Of a DNA stretch of 64,000 nt, positions 51,807-58,499 are shown one piece after another. A program made the position numbers and the translations under genes. This stretch comes from Dechloromonas sp. CZR5 (GTDB lineage: Bacteria; Pseudomonadota; Gammaproteobacteria; Burkholderiales; Rhodocyclaceae). The DNA is taken from positions 248,001 through 312,000 of the forward strand of contig NZ_VUYQ01000002.1 of the NCBI RefSeq assembly GCF_008711155.1, in the 5' to 3' direction. The notes below the pieces were generated by a model. That model made no database searches and was not told the origin of the DNA. It saw nothing but the letters and a program-made list of their open reading frames with translations. Numbering within the stretch: the stretch's first letter is position 1; each line of letters opens with the position of its first letter.

Positions 51807-52874
51807 ATGGCCGACCTGATGCCCCGCCACCGCCTGCCGCTGCTGTTTTTCGGCATGCTGTCCCTGCTCGGCGGGGTGCTGGCCGGACTCGCCCGGCTCG
51901 GCTGGGACGTTCCGGCACCGGCCGCACACGCCGCCGGCTTGCACGGTCCGCTGATGATCGCTGCCTTCTTCGGTACCGTCATCAGCCTGGAGCGCGCCGT
52001 CGCCATCGGCCAGCGCTGGGCCTATCTGGCACCGCTGGCGGCCGGCTCGGGCGGTATCGCCCTGCTCGCCGGGGCGCCCCTTGGCGTCGGTCAGGCCTGC
52101 GGCACACTGGCCGCGCTCGGACTGATCGCTGCCAGCGGGATCGCCTGGCAGCGCCAGAAAGCCGTCTTCACCGTCGTACTCGGCCTGGGCGCTGCCTGCT
52201 GGCTGGTCGGCCAGCTGCTCTGGGCCGGCACGGGCGACATCGGCGCCGCGCTACCCTGGTGGCTACTCTTCCTCATCCTCACCATCGCCGGTGAACGACT
52301 CGAACTGACCCGCTTTCTGCCGACGCCGCCCATGGCCCGCCAGCTGTTCATCGCCATCGTCGGCTGCCTGGTCGTTGCAGCGGGAATCGGCAGCGACCGG
52401 CTGTTTGCCGGCGGACTGCTCGCCCTGGCCGGGTGGCTGTTGCGCTACGACATCGCCCGTCGCAACATCGGCACGGAAGGGCTGACCCGCTTCATCGCCA
52501 GCTGCCTGCTCTCCGGCTACGCCTGGCTGGCCGTCTCCGGCCTGCTCGGACTCGCCGGCGCATTCGCGCCAGCCCACCCGTGGCGGGACGCCGCCCTCCA
52601 CGCCATCAGCCTCGGCTTCGTCTTTGCGATGGTTTTCGGCCACGCACCGATCATTTTGCCGGCCGTCACCCGGATCAGGATTCCCTATCACCCGGTACTC
52701 TACCTGCCGCTGGCGCTGCTGCACTTAACGCTCGCCACAAGACTTCTCGGCGGCCTGGGTGACAATTTCATGCTCCGGCAGTACGCTGCGCTGACCAACG
52801 GGCTCGTGCTGCTCATTTTCATCGCCACCATGGTGACGCTGGTACGCCGCAAAGCCTCGGGAGGTACTCCATGA
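51807..52874 (+). CDS. Polytopic membrane protein, NnrS-like
   Basis: 355 residues and about ten or eleven hydrophobic helices. A late segment (HAISLGFVFAMVFGHAPIILPAVTR) contains His residues in helices in the way NnrS proteins do. NnrS proteins protect denitrifiers from nitric-oxide and metal-nitrosyl stress. The match is to the general architecture only. Starts three bases after the DUF59 gene and overlaps the hemerythrin gene by four (ATGA). Confidence 0.6.
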   Translation: MADLMPRHRLPLLFFGMLSLLGGVLAGLARLGWDVPAPAAHAAGLHGPLMIAAFFGTVISLERAVAIGQRWAYLAPLAAGSGGIALLAGAPLGVGQACGTLAALGLIAASGIAWQRQKAVFTVVLGLGAACWLVGQLLWAGTGDIGAALPWWLLFLILTIAGERLELTRFLPTPPMARQLFIAIVGCLVVAAGIGSDRLFAGGLLALAGWLLRYDIARRNIGTEGLTRFIASCLLSGYAWLAVSGLLGLAGAFAPAHPWRDAALHAISLGFVFAMVFGHAPIILPAVTRIRIPYHPVLYLPLALLHLTLATRLLGGLGDNFMLRQYAALTNGLVLLIFIATMVTLVRRKASGGTP

Positions 52875-53269
52875 AACGCCACGCAGCCCTGATTCAACAC
52901 TCACGCGATCATCATCACGCCCTCAAACTGGCCAGGCTGGCACGATTTGCTGCCGACTCGGGTTCTCCGGAAGCCATCGAACAGGCCTCACGAACCATTG
53001 CCGAGGCTTTTCCGCGTGCGCTGGAGCCGCATTTTCAGGACGAGGAAGCAGGTCTGCTCCCGCGTCTGGCGGCGGTCGGCCAGAACGAACTCGTCGAGCG
53101 CACGCGCGACGAGCATGCCCGTCTCCGCGAGTTGAACCATACCCTGACGGCCGACCCTACCGATGCGGTGGCTATCTCAGCATTCGCAGCGCTGTTGCAC
53201 GACCATGTCCGCTTCGAAGAACGGGAGCTGTTCGAGATTGCGCAAAACCTGCTCTATCCGGAAGGTTGA
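52871..53269 (+). CDS. Hemerythrin/HHE-domain protein
   Basis: 132 residues forming one HHE four-helix bundle. Di-iron ligands likely include His in SRDHHHALKLA, LEPHFQDEEAGLLP, RDEHARLREL and LLHDHVRFEERELF. Probably binds O2 or NO, or repairs iron centres. Translationally coupled to the NnrS-like gene. Confidence 0.88.
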   Translation: MKRHAALIQHSRDHHHALKLARLARFAADSGSPEAIEQASRTIAEAFPRALEPHFQDEEAGLLPRLAAVGQNELVERTRDEHARLRELNHTLTADPTDAVAISAFAALLHDHVRFEERELFEIAQNLLYPEG

Positions 53270-53326
53270 AGTGCGACGGTAGCGTCGCGTTCTAGCTGCC
53301 GGACGGGGTTCGCGCCGGACATCCGT

Positions 53327-53683
53327 TCAAGGCAGTCGCCGGAAGACGGTCGTCGTGCCGTCCCGCTCGCGAATGCTGAACTTGCCGACGTCGACCGAGA
53401 GCACGGCAGTCGGATCGTCGATGACACGATCACCTTGCTTGAAGCTCCAGATCAATTTCTTGTCCTCGTAGCGCCAGATGCCGTACTGGAGGACAGTGCC
53501 GTCGTCCTTGCGGATTTCCCATTCACCGTTTGCCGCCAGGTGAATCGGGGTCACCGCACGTGACGACTGCCATTGACCGACGAAATCCTGTTCGCTGTAA
53601 CGCTTGCACCCCGCCAGGCCGATCAACAGGAGGCCTGCAAGCAGTACGCCCCGGAAGCCGGCCACCTTCATGCCGTGATTCAC
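53327..53683 (-). CDS. Small predicted lipoprotein
   Basis: 118 residues with a lipoprotein signal (VLLAGLLLIGLAGCKRY, lipobox LAGC). The mature part is a small beta-rich domain (GQWQSSRAVTPIHLAANGEWEIRKDDGTVLQYGIWRYEDKKLIWSF). The start is GTG overlapping the J-domain gene stop by four bases; an ATG four codons later is also possible. Function unknown. Confidence 0.75.
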   Translation of the reverse strand: MNHGMKVAGFRGVLLAGLLLIGLAGCKRYSEQDFVGQWQSSRAVTPIHLAANGEWEIRKDDGTVLQYGIWRYEDKKLIWSFKQGDRVIDDPTAVLSVDVGKFSIRERDGTTTVFRRLP

Positions 53684-54456
53684 TCGCTGCCCAAGCTCGA
53701 GCGGGAACGAAAACGGGCGATCTCCGCCTCGCGCTTCATCCGTTCGGCATCCTGCTGGGCCTTCTCCCGGGCTTCCTTGCGCCGCTCTTCTTCCTCGCGG
53801 GCACGGCGCGCCTCTTCTTCGGCGTACAGATTGGCAGCCGTCACTTGCGCGCCCAGACGCCGGGACTCTTCCTCGAAACGTCGCTGCGCGCGCTCCTGCT
53901 CTTCCCGCTGGCGCTCCTGATTTTGCTGTTCACGCTCGGCAGCCTCCCTGCGCCGCATGTCGGCCAACAACAAATCGGCCTCCTCGCGACTGGCCGCCCG
54001 AATACCGTAGGTTTGATAGAAGTCCTGCAAATAGGCCTTTTCGGCAGCCGGAGCGGTGGCGTTGGGGAGCGTGACTTCATTGACCCGCTTGTAGGTGTTG
54101 AACATCACCCCGACCTGAATAACCAGGCCGACAATCATCAGCGTCGCAATGATGCTCAGCAGCACACGCACCGGGTTGCGCCTCGTTCCGCCCAGAGCGA
54201 TTTCGCCCTGCAGCGGCAACTCTCCACGGAAACTCAGGTTGCTCTGGCCGCTCAGTCCATCATCGTACGCTGCTCGCCGCACCGGGTCGGACAATACGTC
54301 GAAAGCCTGCTTGAGCTGCTTCAGCCTGACCTCGGCATCCTCGCCCCCGCTCGCCGCCAATTCGCGCGACAACCGCAGGTAGGCTGCGCCGACTTTCTCC
54401 AGATCGGCCTCCGGAGCCAGTCCCAACAAATCGTAGTAAGTCATCTTCTGTGCCAT
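53680..54456 (-). CDS. J-domain-like membrane protein lacking the HPD motif
   Basis: 258 residues from ATG 54456 (MAQKMTYYDLLGLAPEADLEKV); an earlier TTG at 54498 is possible. The N-terminal 65 residues follow the J-domain pattern up to LKQAFDVLSDPVRRAAYD, but the loop that should carry His-Pro-Asp reads RLSRELAASGGEDAE, so it should not stimulate DnaK. One membrane helix (VRVLLSIIATLMIVGLVIQVGVMF) and a long Glu/Arg-rich coiled coil follow. Before the mobile element arrived, this gene lay about 40-80 bases after hupV on the same strand. Confidence 0.75.
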   Translation of the reverse strand: MAQKMTYYDLLGLAPEADLEKVGAAYLRLSRELAASGGEDAEVRLKQLKQAFDVLSDPVRRAAYDDGLSGQSNLSFRGELPLQGEIALGGTRRNPVRVLLSIIATLMIVGLVIQVGVMFNTYKRVNEVTLPNATAPAAEKAYLQDFYQTYGIRAASREEADLLLADMRRREAAEREQQNQERQREEQERAQRRFEEESRRLGAQVTAANLYAEEEARRAREEEERRKEAREKAQQDAERMKREAEIARFRSRSSLGSE

Positions 54457-54536
54457 ACCGAGAATGATTTCGAGCGAAACAACCATCGAGGATAGCAAAG
54501 TCGCAACCCACCGGAAAACCCTTGCTGATCAATTCA

Positions 54537-54560
54537 TCAATGCACCGTACACACCATGTG
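54537..54560 (-). pseudogene. Stranded original 3' end of hupV
   Basis: On the minus strand ATG GTG TGT ACG GTG CAT TGA reads Met-Val-Cys-Thr-Val-His-stop, exactly the last residues of HupV at 62240-62260 but with different codons (ACG/ACT, GTG/GTC, TGA/TAA). This is what remains of the target gene's end after integration 7.7 kb away. Confidence 0.85.
54547..54558 (+). repeat. attL core of the mobile element
   Basis: GTACACACCATG, identical and in the same orientation as 62250-62261. Here it forms part of a perfect dyad TACACA-CCA-TGTGTA (54548-54562), the arrangement expected for paired core binding sites of a lambda-type integrase. The right half of this dyad is element DNA and is absent at attR. 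Confidence 0.85.
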
Positions 54561-54786
54561 TAGCTGGATCGTTTCGCCTTATCTATTCAGGCTCAACGGC
54601 TTACCCACTTTGGCGCCGCCTCCAATTCAGCAAGAAACACACCATTTCGAACACATGAAATCAGATAGTTACAGAGCGATTTTGTAAACATCTTGTTGCG
54701 CTCCACCCTACACAAGTCAGTATCATTCCCGTACAATTTCTATTCACACACCTATTCATGTAGCTATTCACAAAGCTATTCATACC
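54559..54786. other. Non-coding left end of the element
   Basis: 228 bases, visibly poorer in GC than the surroundings. They contain a possible integrase arm site GCGATTTTGTAAAC (54676-54689), similar to GGAATTTTGTAGAC at the right end. A possible -10 TACAAT (54732) precedes the 12-bp tandem repeats. No gene is seen. Confidence 0.6.
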
Positions 54787-54787
54787 G
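54740..54787 (+). repeat. Four 12-bp-spaced CTATTCA repeats
   Basis: CTATTCA begins at 54740, 54752, 54764 and 54776, exactly 12 bases apart, ending at the start codon of the HipA-like gene. The last five bases of each unit vary. Position just after a possible -10 box suggests repressor sites, perhaps for the HTH of the gene itself; iteron-like replication sites are an alternative. Confidence 0.75.
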
Positions 54788-56130
54788 TGTCAGCCCACGC
54801 CGATTCAATTCGAATTCAGCTAGGCCGAGGCCCACAACAAGTCCGCCAACTCGTTGACAGCCTTGGCTTAAGCCAACCGACCATCTCCCGGGCAATCAAT
54901 GCACTGGGGGATGAGATCGTTCGCATCGGGAGCGGGCCATCTATTCAGTACGCCCTGCGTGACCCCGGGAGAGGTCTTGGCGATGTCCCGGTTTATCGCG
55001 TCTCTGCAGAGGGAACCATCCGACAACTTGGCACACTGATTCCGGTACGTCCGGATGGCTTTGTGATGCTGCAGGGCGACGGAAAGACGCTTCACAGCGA
55101 TTCGCTGCCCTGGTGGCTGGATGACATGCGCCCTCAAGGCTACCTCGGCCGCAACTATGCCGCCCGCCAAGCTGCACAACTCGGCTTGCCCAGCCAACTC
55201 AACGAATGGAATGACTCCCACGCACTCCGCGCATTGCTCGTCGATGGATTCGATGCTGTCGGCAATCTGCTGCTGGGTGATCGTGCCAGAGATGCTTTCC
55301 TCTCGTCGCCTCCGGGCACCCCCATCAACCTGGCTGACAAGGGAGAGGCCTACATCCAGCTTGCCGAACATGCCGCCCGTGGCGAGGTGCCTGGATCATC
55401 GGCTGGCGGAGAGCAACCAAAGTTCGTTTCCTACGTCCAGACTCCGGATGGCCCGCAGCACGTTATCGTCAAGTTCACCCTCCCGGAAAACAACCCTGTA
55501 ACCGAGCGGTGGCGTGATCTTCTGCTTGCTGAACACTTGGCGCTCGAAACGCTCTTCGCTGAGGGCATCGCCGCTGTGCGTACGCGAATCATGGATTTTG
55601 GCTCCCAGCGATTCCTTGAGGTTGAACGATTCGACCGCGTTGGGGAGCTGGGGCGCCGTGGCCTGTTCAGCATGAAGGCGCTCGATGCCGAGTTCGTCGG
55701 TGCTGGCGCAGCCGGTTGGTCAGTCATCGCTCATGCGCTGGCAAAGGAAGAGTGCATTACGCCAGAGGCAGCATCTGGGGCCGCACTGCTGCAGGCTATT
55801 GGGGTTCTGATCGGCAATACCGACATGCACACCGGAAACATCTCCTTTGTTTCCGAGCATGGTCGGCCGTACCACCTTGCCCCTGCGTACGACATGCTCC
55901 CCATGGGGTTTTCCCCAAAGTCTGGTGGCAGCATCCCAACGACCTTGCCAGAAGCGACGCTACATGCAGACATTCCGCCCGAAACTTGGGTGCATGCTGC
56001 CCAAGTAGCCCAGCGATACCTTGAATGCCTGCGCGGAGAACAGCGTTTTTCCGCAGCGTTCCGACCCTGCATCGATGCACTAGGCGTTCATCTCGAGACT
56101 GCTTTAGGCAAGATTGCCAGGCTAGGGTAA
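54787..56130 (+). CDS. HipA/YjjJ-like kinase with fused N-terminal HTH
   Basis: 447 residues, GTG start. An N-terminal winged-helix/HTH (about residues 15-45, VRQLVDSLGLSQPTISRAINAL) precedes a HipA-type kinase: phosphate loop SSAGGEQPKF (204-213), catalytic loop GNTDMHTGN (Asp346, His348, Asn351) and metal-binding Asp369 in AYDMLPM. This single-chain layout matches E. coli YjjJ (HipH) rather than the hipBA pair, so the HTH may act as a built-in DNA-binding domain. It is the element's first gene and its only obvious cargo. The tandem repeats at its start are its likely operator. Confidence 0.85.
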   Translation: MSAHADSIRIQLGRGPQQVRQLVDSLGLSQPTISRAINALGDEIVRIGSGPSIQYALRDPGRGLGDVPVYRVSAEGTIRQLGTLIPVRPDGFVMLQGDGKTLHSDSLPWWLDDMRPQGYLGRNYAARQAAQLGLPSQLNEWNDSHALRALLVDGFDAVGNLLLGDRARDAFLSSPPGTPINLADKGEAYIQLAEHAARGEVPGSSAGGEQPKFVSYVQTPDGPQHVIVKFTLPENNPVTERWRDLLLAEHLALETLFAEGIAAVRTRIMDFGSQRFLEVERFDRVGELGRRGLFSMKALDAEFVGAGAAGWSVIAHALAKEECITPEAASGAALLQAIGVLIGNTDMHTGNISFVSEHGRPYHLAPAYDMLPMGFSPKSGGSIPTTLPEATLHADIPPETWVHAAQVAQRYLECLRGEQRFSAAFRPCIDALGVHLETALGKIARLG

Positions 56131-56279
56131 TAGCTAGGACGGTAGGTAGAGCGTTATCCACGGCGGCGCGGGCTGGAGGTAGATATCAACCGAAAGCCGG
56201 CGGCGCGGTGGGTAACGCGGGGTAGAGTTCGGTAGCTGCGTAGCCTTCCCGGGCTGGATGATTTGCCGCTGTCCGAACT

Positions 56280-56309
56280 TTGACGGCCGGGGGATTCGGG
56301 GGCTATAGT
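56280..56309 (+). promoter_or_regulatory. Sigma70-type promoter before the XRE regulator
   Basis: TTGACG (56280-56285), 18-base spacer, TATAGT (56304-56309); each box has five of six consensus bases. Transcription would start near 56316. Confidence 0.65.
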
Positions 56310-56339
56310 GCGGGCCTACCGCAACTGGCTGGAAGCCGC

Positions 56340-56390
56340 ATGACTAAAGGGCTACCAGACGGTTTCACCGTTCGCAAAATCCCCGTCTAG
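56340..56390 (+). CDS. Possible 16-residue leader peptide
   Basis: ATG with GGAAG upstream, coding MTKGLPDGFTVRKIPV and ending seven bases before the XRE start, which itself has no clear ribosome site. An ACGGT-TTC-ACCGT hairpin lies inside it. Translation of the leader could feed ribosomes to the regulator. It could equally be a chance frame. Confidence 0.35.
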   Translation: MTKGLPDGFTVRKIPV

Positions 56391-56397
56391 ACTGCCA

Positions 56398-57060
56398 ATG
56401 ACCGACAATAAAACCAAGCGCAAGTCTCGCAAATCCGATGACTCAAAGGCTCTTCCGCATAGCCTGCAGGAGATTGCCGAAGAAGCGGAATTTCTCGAAA
56501 AGGAAGCTGCTGAAGCTCTTCTCTTCGCCTCCCCAACGCGCCTTGGGGTATTACCAGGGGAACCCGAACTTGAGCTTGGTCAGAGACTTCAGCACGCAAG
56601 GGAAGCCAAAAAACTCACTCAAGGCCAATTGGCCGAGTTAACGAAGCGTGCTGATAAAGATGGGAAAGGGCTCTCCAGAACGGTCGTGTCTTTGTATGAG
56701 CTGGGGACAAACCGACCAGGGCCTCGCGAGATTCGTATGCTGTGTGAAGTGTTGCAGATCACCCCTTCGTATCTCATTTATGGCGATGACGAACCTTTCG
56801 ACAACTTCCTGAATAGACACCGGCATGGTGCCGCTCGGCCATCTGACCCTGAATCTTTTGCCGCCATCACATACTGCTTCACCAGGTTGCATCCACATCA
56901 CAGGATCGCAGTAATGGAGCTGATGCTGGGATTGCTGAGAGGTTGGCACAAAGGATTCGACGATGAAATGGACAAGGAAGCGAACCCAACCTTTTTGCGT
57001 ATAGCAGAGCAGCTGGCACAGCTCTTAGCTGACCGAGAAAAAGCCCAAAAGGCAAAGTGA
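56398..57060 (+). CDS. XRE-family regulator
   Basis: 220 residues. A charged N-terminal tail of about 55 residues (KTKRKSRKSDDSK) precedes a Cro/CI-type HTH (LGQRLQHAREAKKLTQGQLAELTKR, SRTVVSLYELGTNRPGPREIRMLCEVLQI, about residues 60-125). The C-terminal part is helical and unknown. It is likely to be the element's repressor. A terminator follows, separating it from the replication genes. Confidence 0.8.
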   Translation: MTDNKTKRKSRKSDDSKALPHSLQEIAEEAEFLEKEAAEALLFASPTRLGVLPGEPELELGQRLQHAREAKKLTQGQLAELTKRADKDGKGLSRTVVSLYELGTNRPGPREIRMLCEVLQITPSYLIYGDDEPFDNFLNRHRHGAARPSDPESFAAITYCFTRLHPHHRIAVMELMLGLLRGWHKGFDDEMDKEANPTFLRIAEQLAQLLADREKAQKAK

Positions 57061-57064
57061 CAAT

Positions 57065-57089
57065 GGCGCTGTAACAAGCGCCTTTTTTT
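57065..57089 (+). terminator. Terminator after the XRE gene
   Basis: GGCGCT-GTAACA-AGCGCC followed by seven T, starting four bases after the XRE stop codon. A classical rho-independent terminator. Confidence 0.9.
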
Positions 57090-57098
57090 CGCGCGCAA

Positions 57099-57173
57099 AT
57101 GCAACGATACGTTGCTATTGCAATTTATCCATGGTTGAACTACGATCATTGCGCTTGCAATTTATCGTTGCAT
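57099..57173 (+). promoter_or_regulatory. Operator region of the replication operon
   Basis: Overlapping symmetric sites precede the second HTH gene: GCAACG-ATA-CGTTGC (57101-57115), a distant inverted copy ATGCAACGATA / TATCGTTGCAT (57099-57109 and 57163-57173), and the direct repeat TTGCAATTTATC (57118-57129 and 57155-57166). This looks like the control region where one or both element regulators act. An origin function is also possible. Confidence 0.65.
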
Positions 57174-57189
57174 CAATTGGAGAGCGCGA

Positions 57190-57831
57190 ATGAAAATCCC
57201 TGCCACCCTCCCCATCACCGGGGATCAATCCAGAGCCGCACGCTTCCAGCTCGGCCTGACCCAGGCCAACGTTATCGAGGAAAGCGGCCTGCCTGGCCAT
57301 AAGCTGAAGAACTTCGAGACCGGCCGATTTGTGCCGGACATGCCCTTCCTGGAAAACCTGCGGGACTTCTACACCTATAAGGGTGTGGACCTCGATGCGC
57401 GGCAACCGGACACCAAGCCTGCTACCGGCTCGGCAATGGTTCGCCCTGTCTCCCGTATGTGCTTCTACGTCAGCGACCAGATCGCCGACGACGTGGTCGA
57501 CCAGGTCCTCGGGCGGATGGATGCCAACGATGAGCGCATTGCCGCCATCCTGCGCTCCCCTGTCGGCATAGGCTTCCTCTCGGACTACAGCGAGGAAACC
57601 GAAGCCAAGCAACGTGAGCTCTTCGGTGCAATGGCAGAAAACTATCTGCTGTTCCGCATCCTGCAAGGCAGGAACATTGTTGCTCCGCCCCAGGAAGGCC
57701 GGCCTGCAGCAACTCACGCGGATCTACTTTCCACGTTCTTCGGTGCCTCACCCCTCGCCGCAGTCGCCACGCCGGTCGATGCCACTGTCGACCAGGAACA
57801 ATCCGAAGAACTCACGGAGGACGAAGCATGA
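57190..57831 (+). CDS. HTH-domain protein of the replication operon
   Basis: 213 residues. The N-terminal 60 residues have the shape of a Cro/CI-type HTH (SRAARFQLGLTQANVIEESGLPGHKLKNFETGRFVPD). The middle is helical and acidic and the end is Ala/Glu/Asp-rich and probably disordered. Overlaps the next small gene by four bases (ATGA). Probably controls copying or transfer genes of the element. Confidence 0.75.
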   Translation: MKIPATLPITGDQSRAARFQLGLTQANVIEESGLPGHKLKNFETGRFVPDMPFLENLRDFYTYKGVDLDARQPDTKPATGSAMVRPVSRMCFYVSDQIADDVVDQVLGRMDANDERIAAILRSPVGIGFLSDYSEETEAKQRELFGAMAENYLLFRILQGRNIVAPPQEGRPAATHADLLSTFFGASPLAAVATPVDATVDQEQSEELTEDEA

Positions 57832-57962
57832 ATCCCATCGCCCCTGTCTCCATGCTCGGCGGAAAAGGCGCTCTGATCGCCATTGCCGTCATCGCAGTCC
57901 TGGCTGGACTTGTCATGCTTTCCGAGCAGAAAGCCTCCCAATCCCCGAAGAAAAAAAGCTAG
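57828..57962 (+). CDS. 44-residue single-span membrane protein
   Basis: Start overlaps the preceding stop (ATGA). Sequence: short N terminus with MLGGKGA, one hydrophobic helix (LIAIAVIAVLAGLVML), then a basic tail ending KKKS. A single-helix protein of this size in an RCR element could be a membrane anchor for replication or transfer, or a relict phage coat or lysis protein. No function can be assigned. Confidence 0.7.
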   Translation: MNPIAPVSMLGGKGALIAIAVIAVLAGLVMLSEQKASQSPKKKS

Positions 57963-57972
57963 AGATCAACCC

Positions 57973-58284
57973 ATGTCGGCGACCAACCATCATGCCCACA
58001 CTCAGGGGCCGTTCACGCTCGTTGAAGAGGACGGCGATCTGCTCATCGTGGCGCCCGACCCTGAGATTCCCGAGTGCTGCGGACTCATAGCCCAGCTGAT
58101 CGACTGCGACTTCCCGGACGACACCCTTGCAAACGGGCGCCTGCTGTCAGCCTCTGCCGATCTACTGGCTGCGCTCAAGGTGTTACGTGAGCGCCATCAA
58201 GTCGACGAACCTCACCACGCCCACCTGTGCGAGTTCTGCCAGATGGCCGATGCCGCGATTGCCAAAGCGGAGGTGCTTCTATGA
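57973..58284 (+). CDS. Phage-type small protein, 103 residues
   Basis: ATG at 57973 with AGAGA upstream. It contains the pattern NGRLLSASADLLAALKVL and AADAAIAKAEVLL split by a His/Cys-rich loop (HHAHLCEFCQMAD). The ADLLxAL...AIAKA arrangement is frequent in small phage proteins of unknown role. Overlaps the next gene by four bases. Confidence 0.65.
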   Translation: MSATNHHAHTQGPFTLVEEDGDLLIVAPDPEIPECCGLIAQLIDCDFPDDTLANGRLLSASADLLAALKVLRERHQVDEPHHAHLCEFCQMADAAIAKAEVLL

Positions 58285-58499
58285 CCACCCGCTTGGTTCT
58301 CCGCTTCGAGCGTGGCAGCCGAACAGCCCCCGAGATCAAGGGGCAATACATCGCCTGGGAAAGGGGCCTTCTGCGCCCCTGTGCCGCTCAAACGACCGCC
58401 ACCCGCTACGACCATGCCCACGTTGCTGCCGACGTCGCCCTGCGCGCCGCGAAGGTCTATTGCGGTGCCCGCGTCGAAGTCCTGCCGGTGCTCCAATGA
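58281..58499 (+). CDS. Small protein of unknown function, 72 residues
   Basis: ATG overlapping the previous stop (ATGA). Basic beta-rich protein (MTTRLVLRFERGSRTAPEIKG, VEVLPVLQ). No recognised family. Its stop overlaps the rep start by four bases, so it belongs to the same translational chain as the replication gene. Confidence 0.6.
   Translation: MTTRLVLRFERGSRTAPEIKGQYIAWERGLLRPCAAQTTATRYDHAHVAADVALRAAKVYCGARVEVLPVLQ

Larger units (their letters stand above)
56131..56397 (+). other. Intergenic region with a promoter for the regulator gene
   Basis: 267 bases. The first half is G-rich with several GGTAG repeats and no gene. The second half has a good promoter (56280-56309) and a possible 16-codon leader frame (56340-56390). 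Confidence 0.5.
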
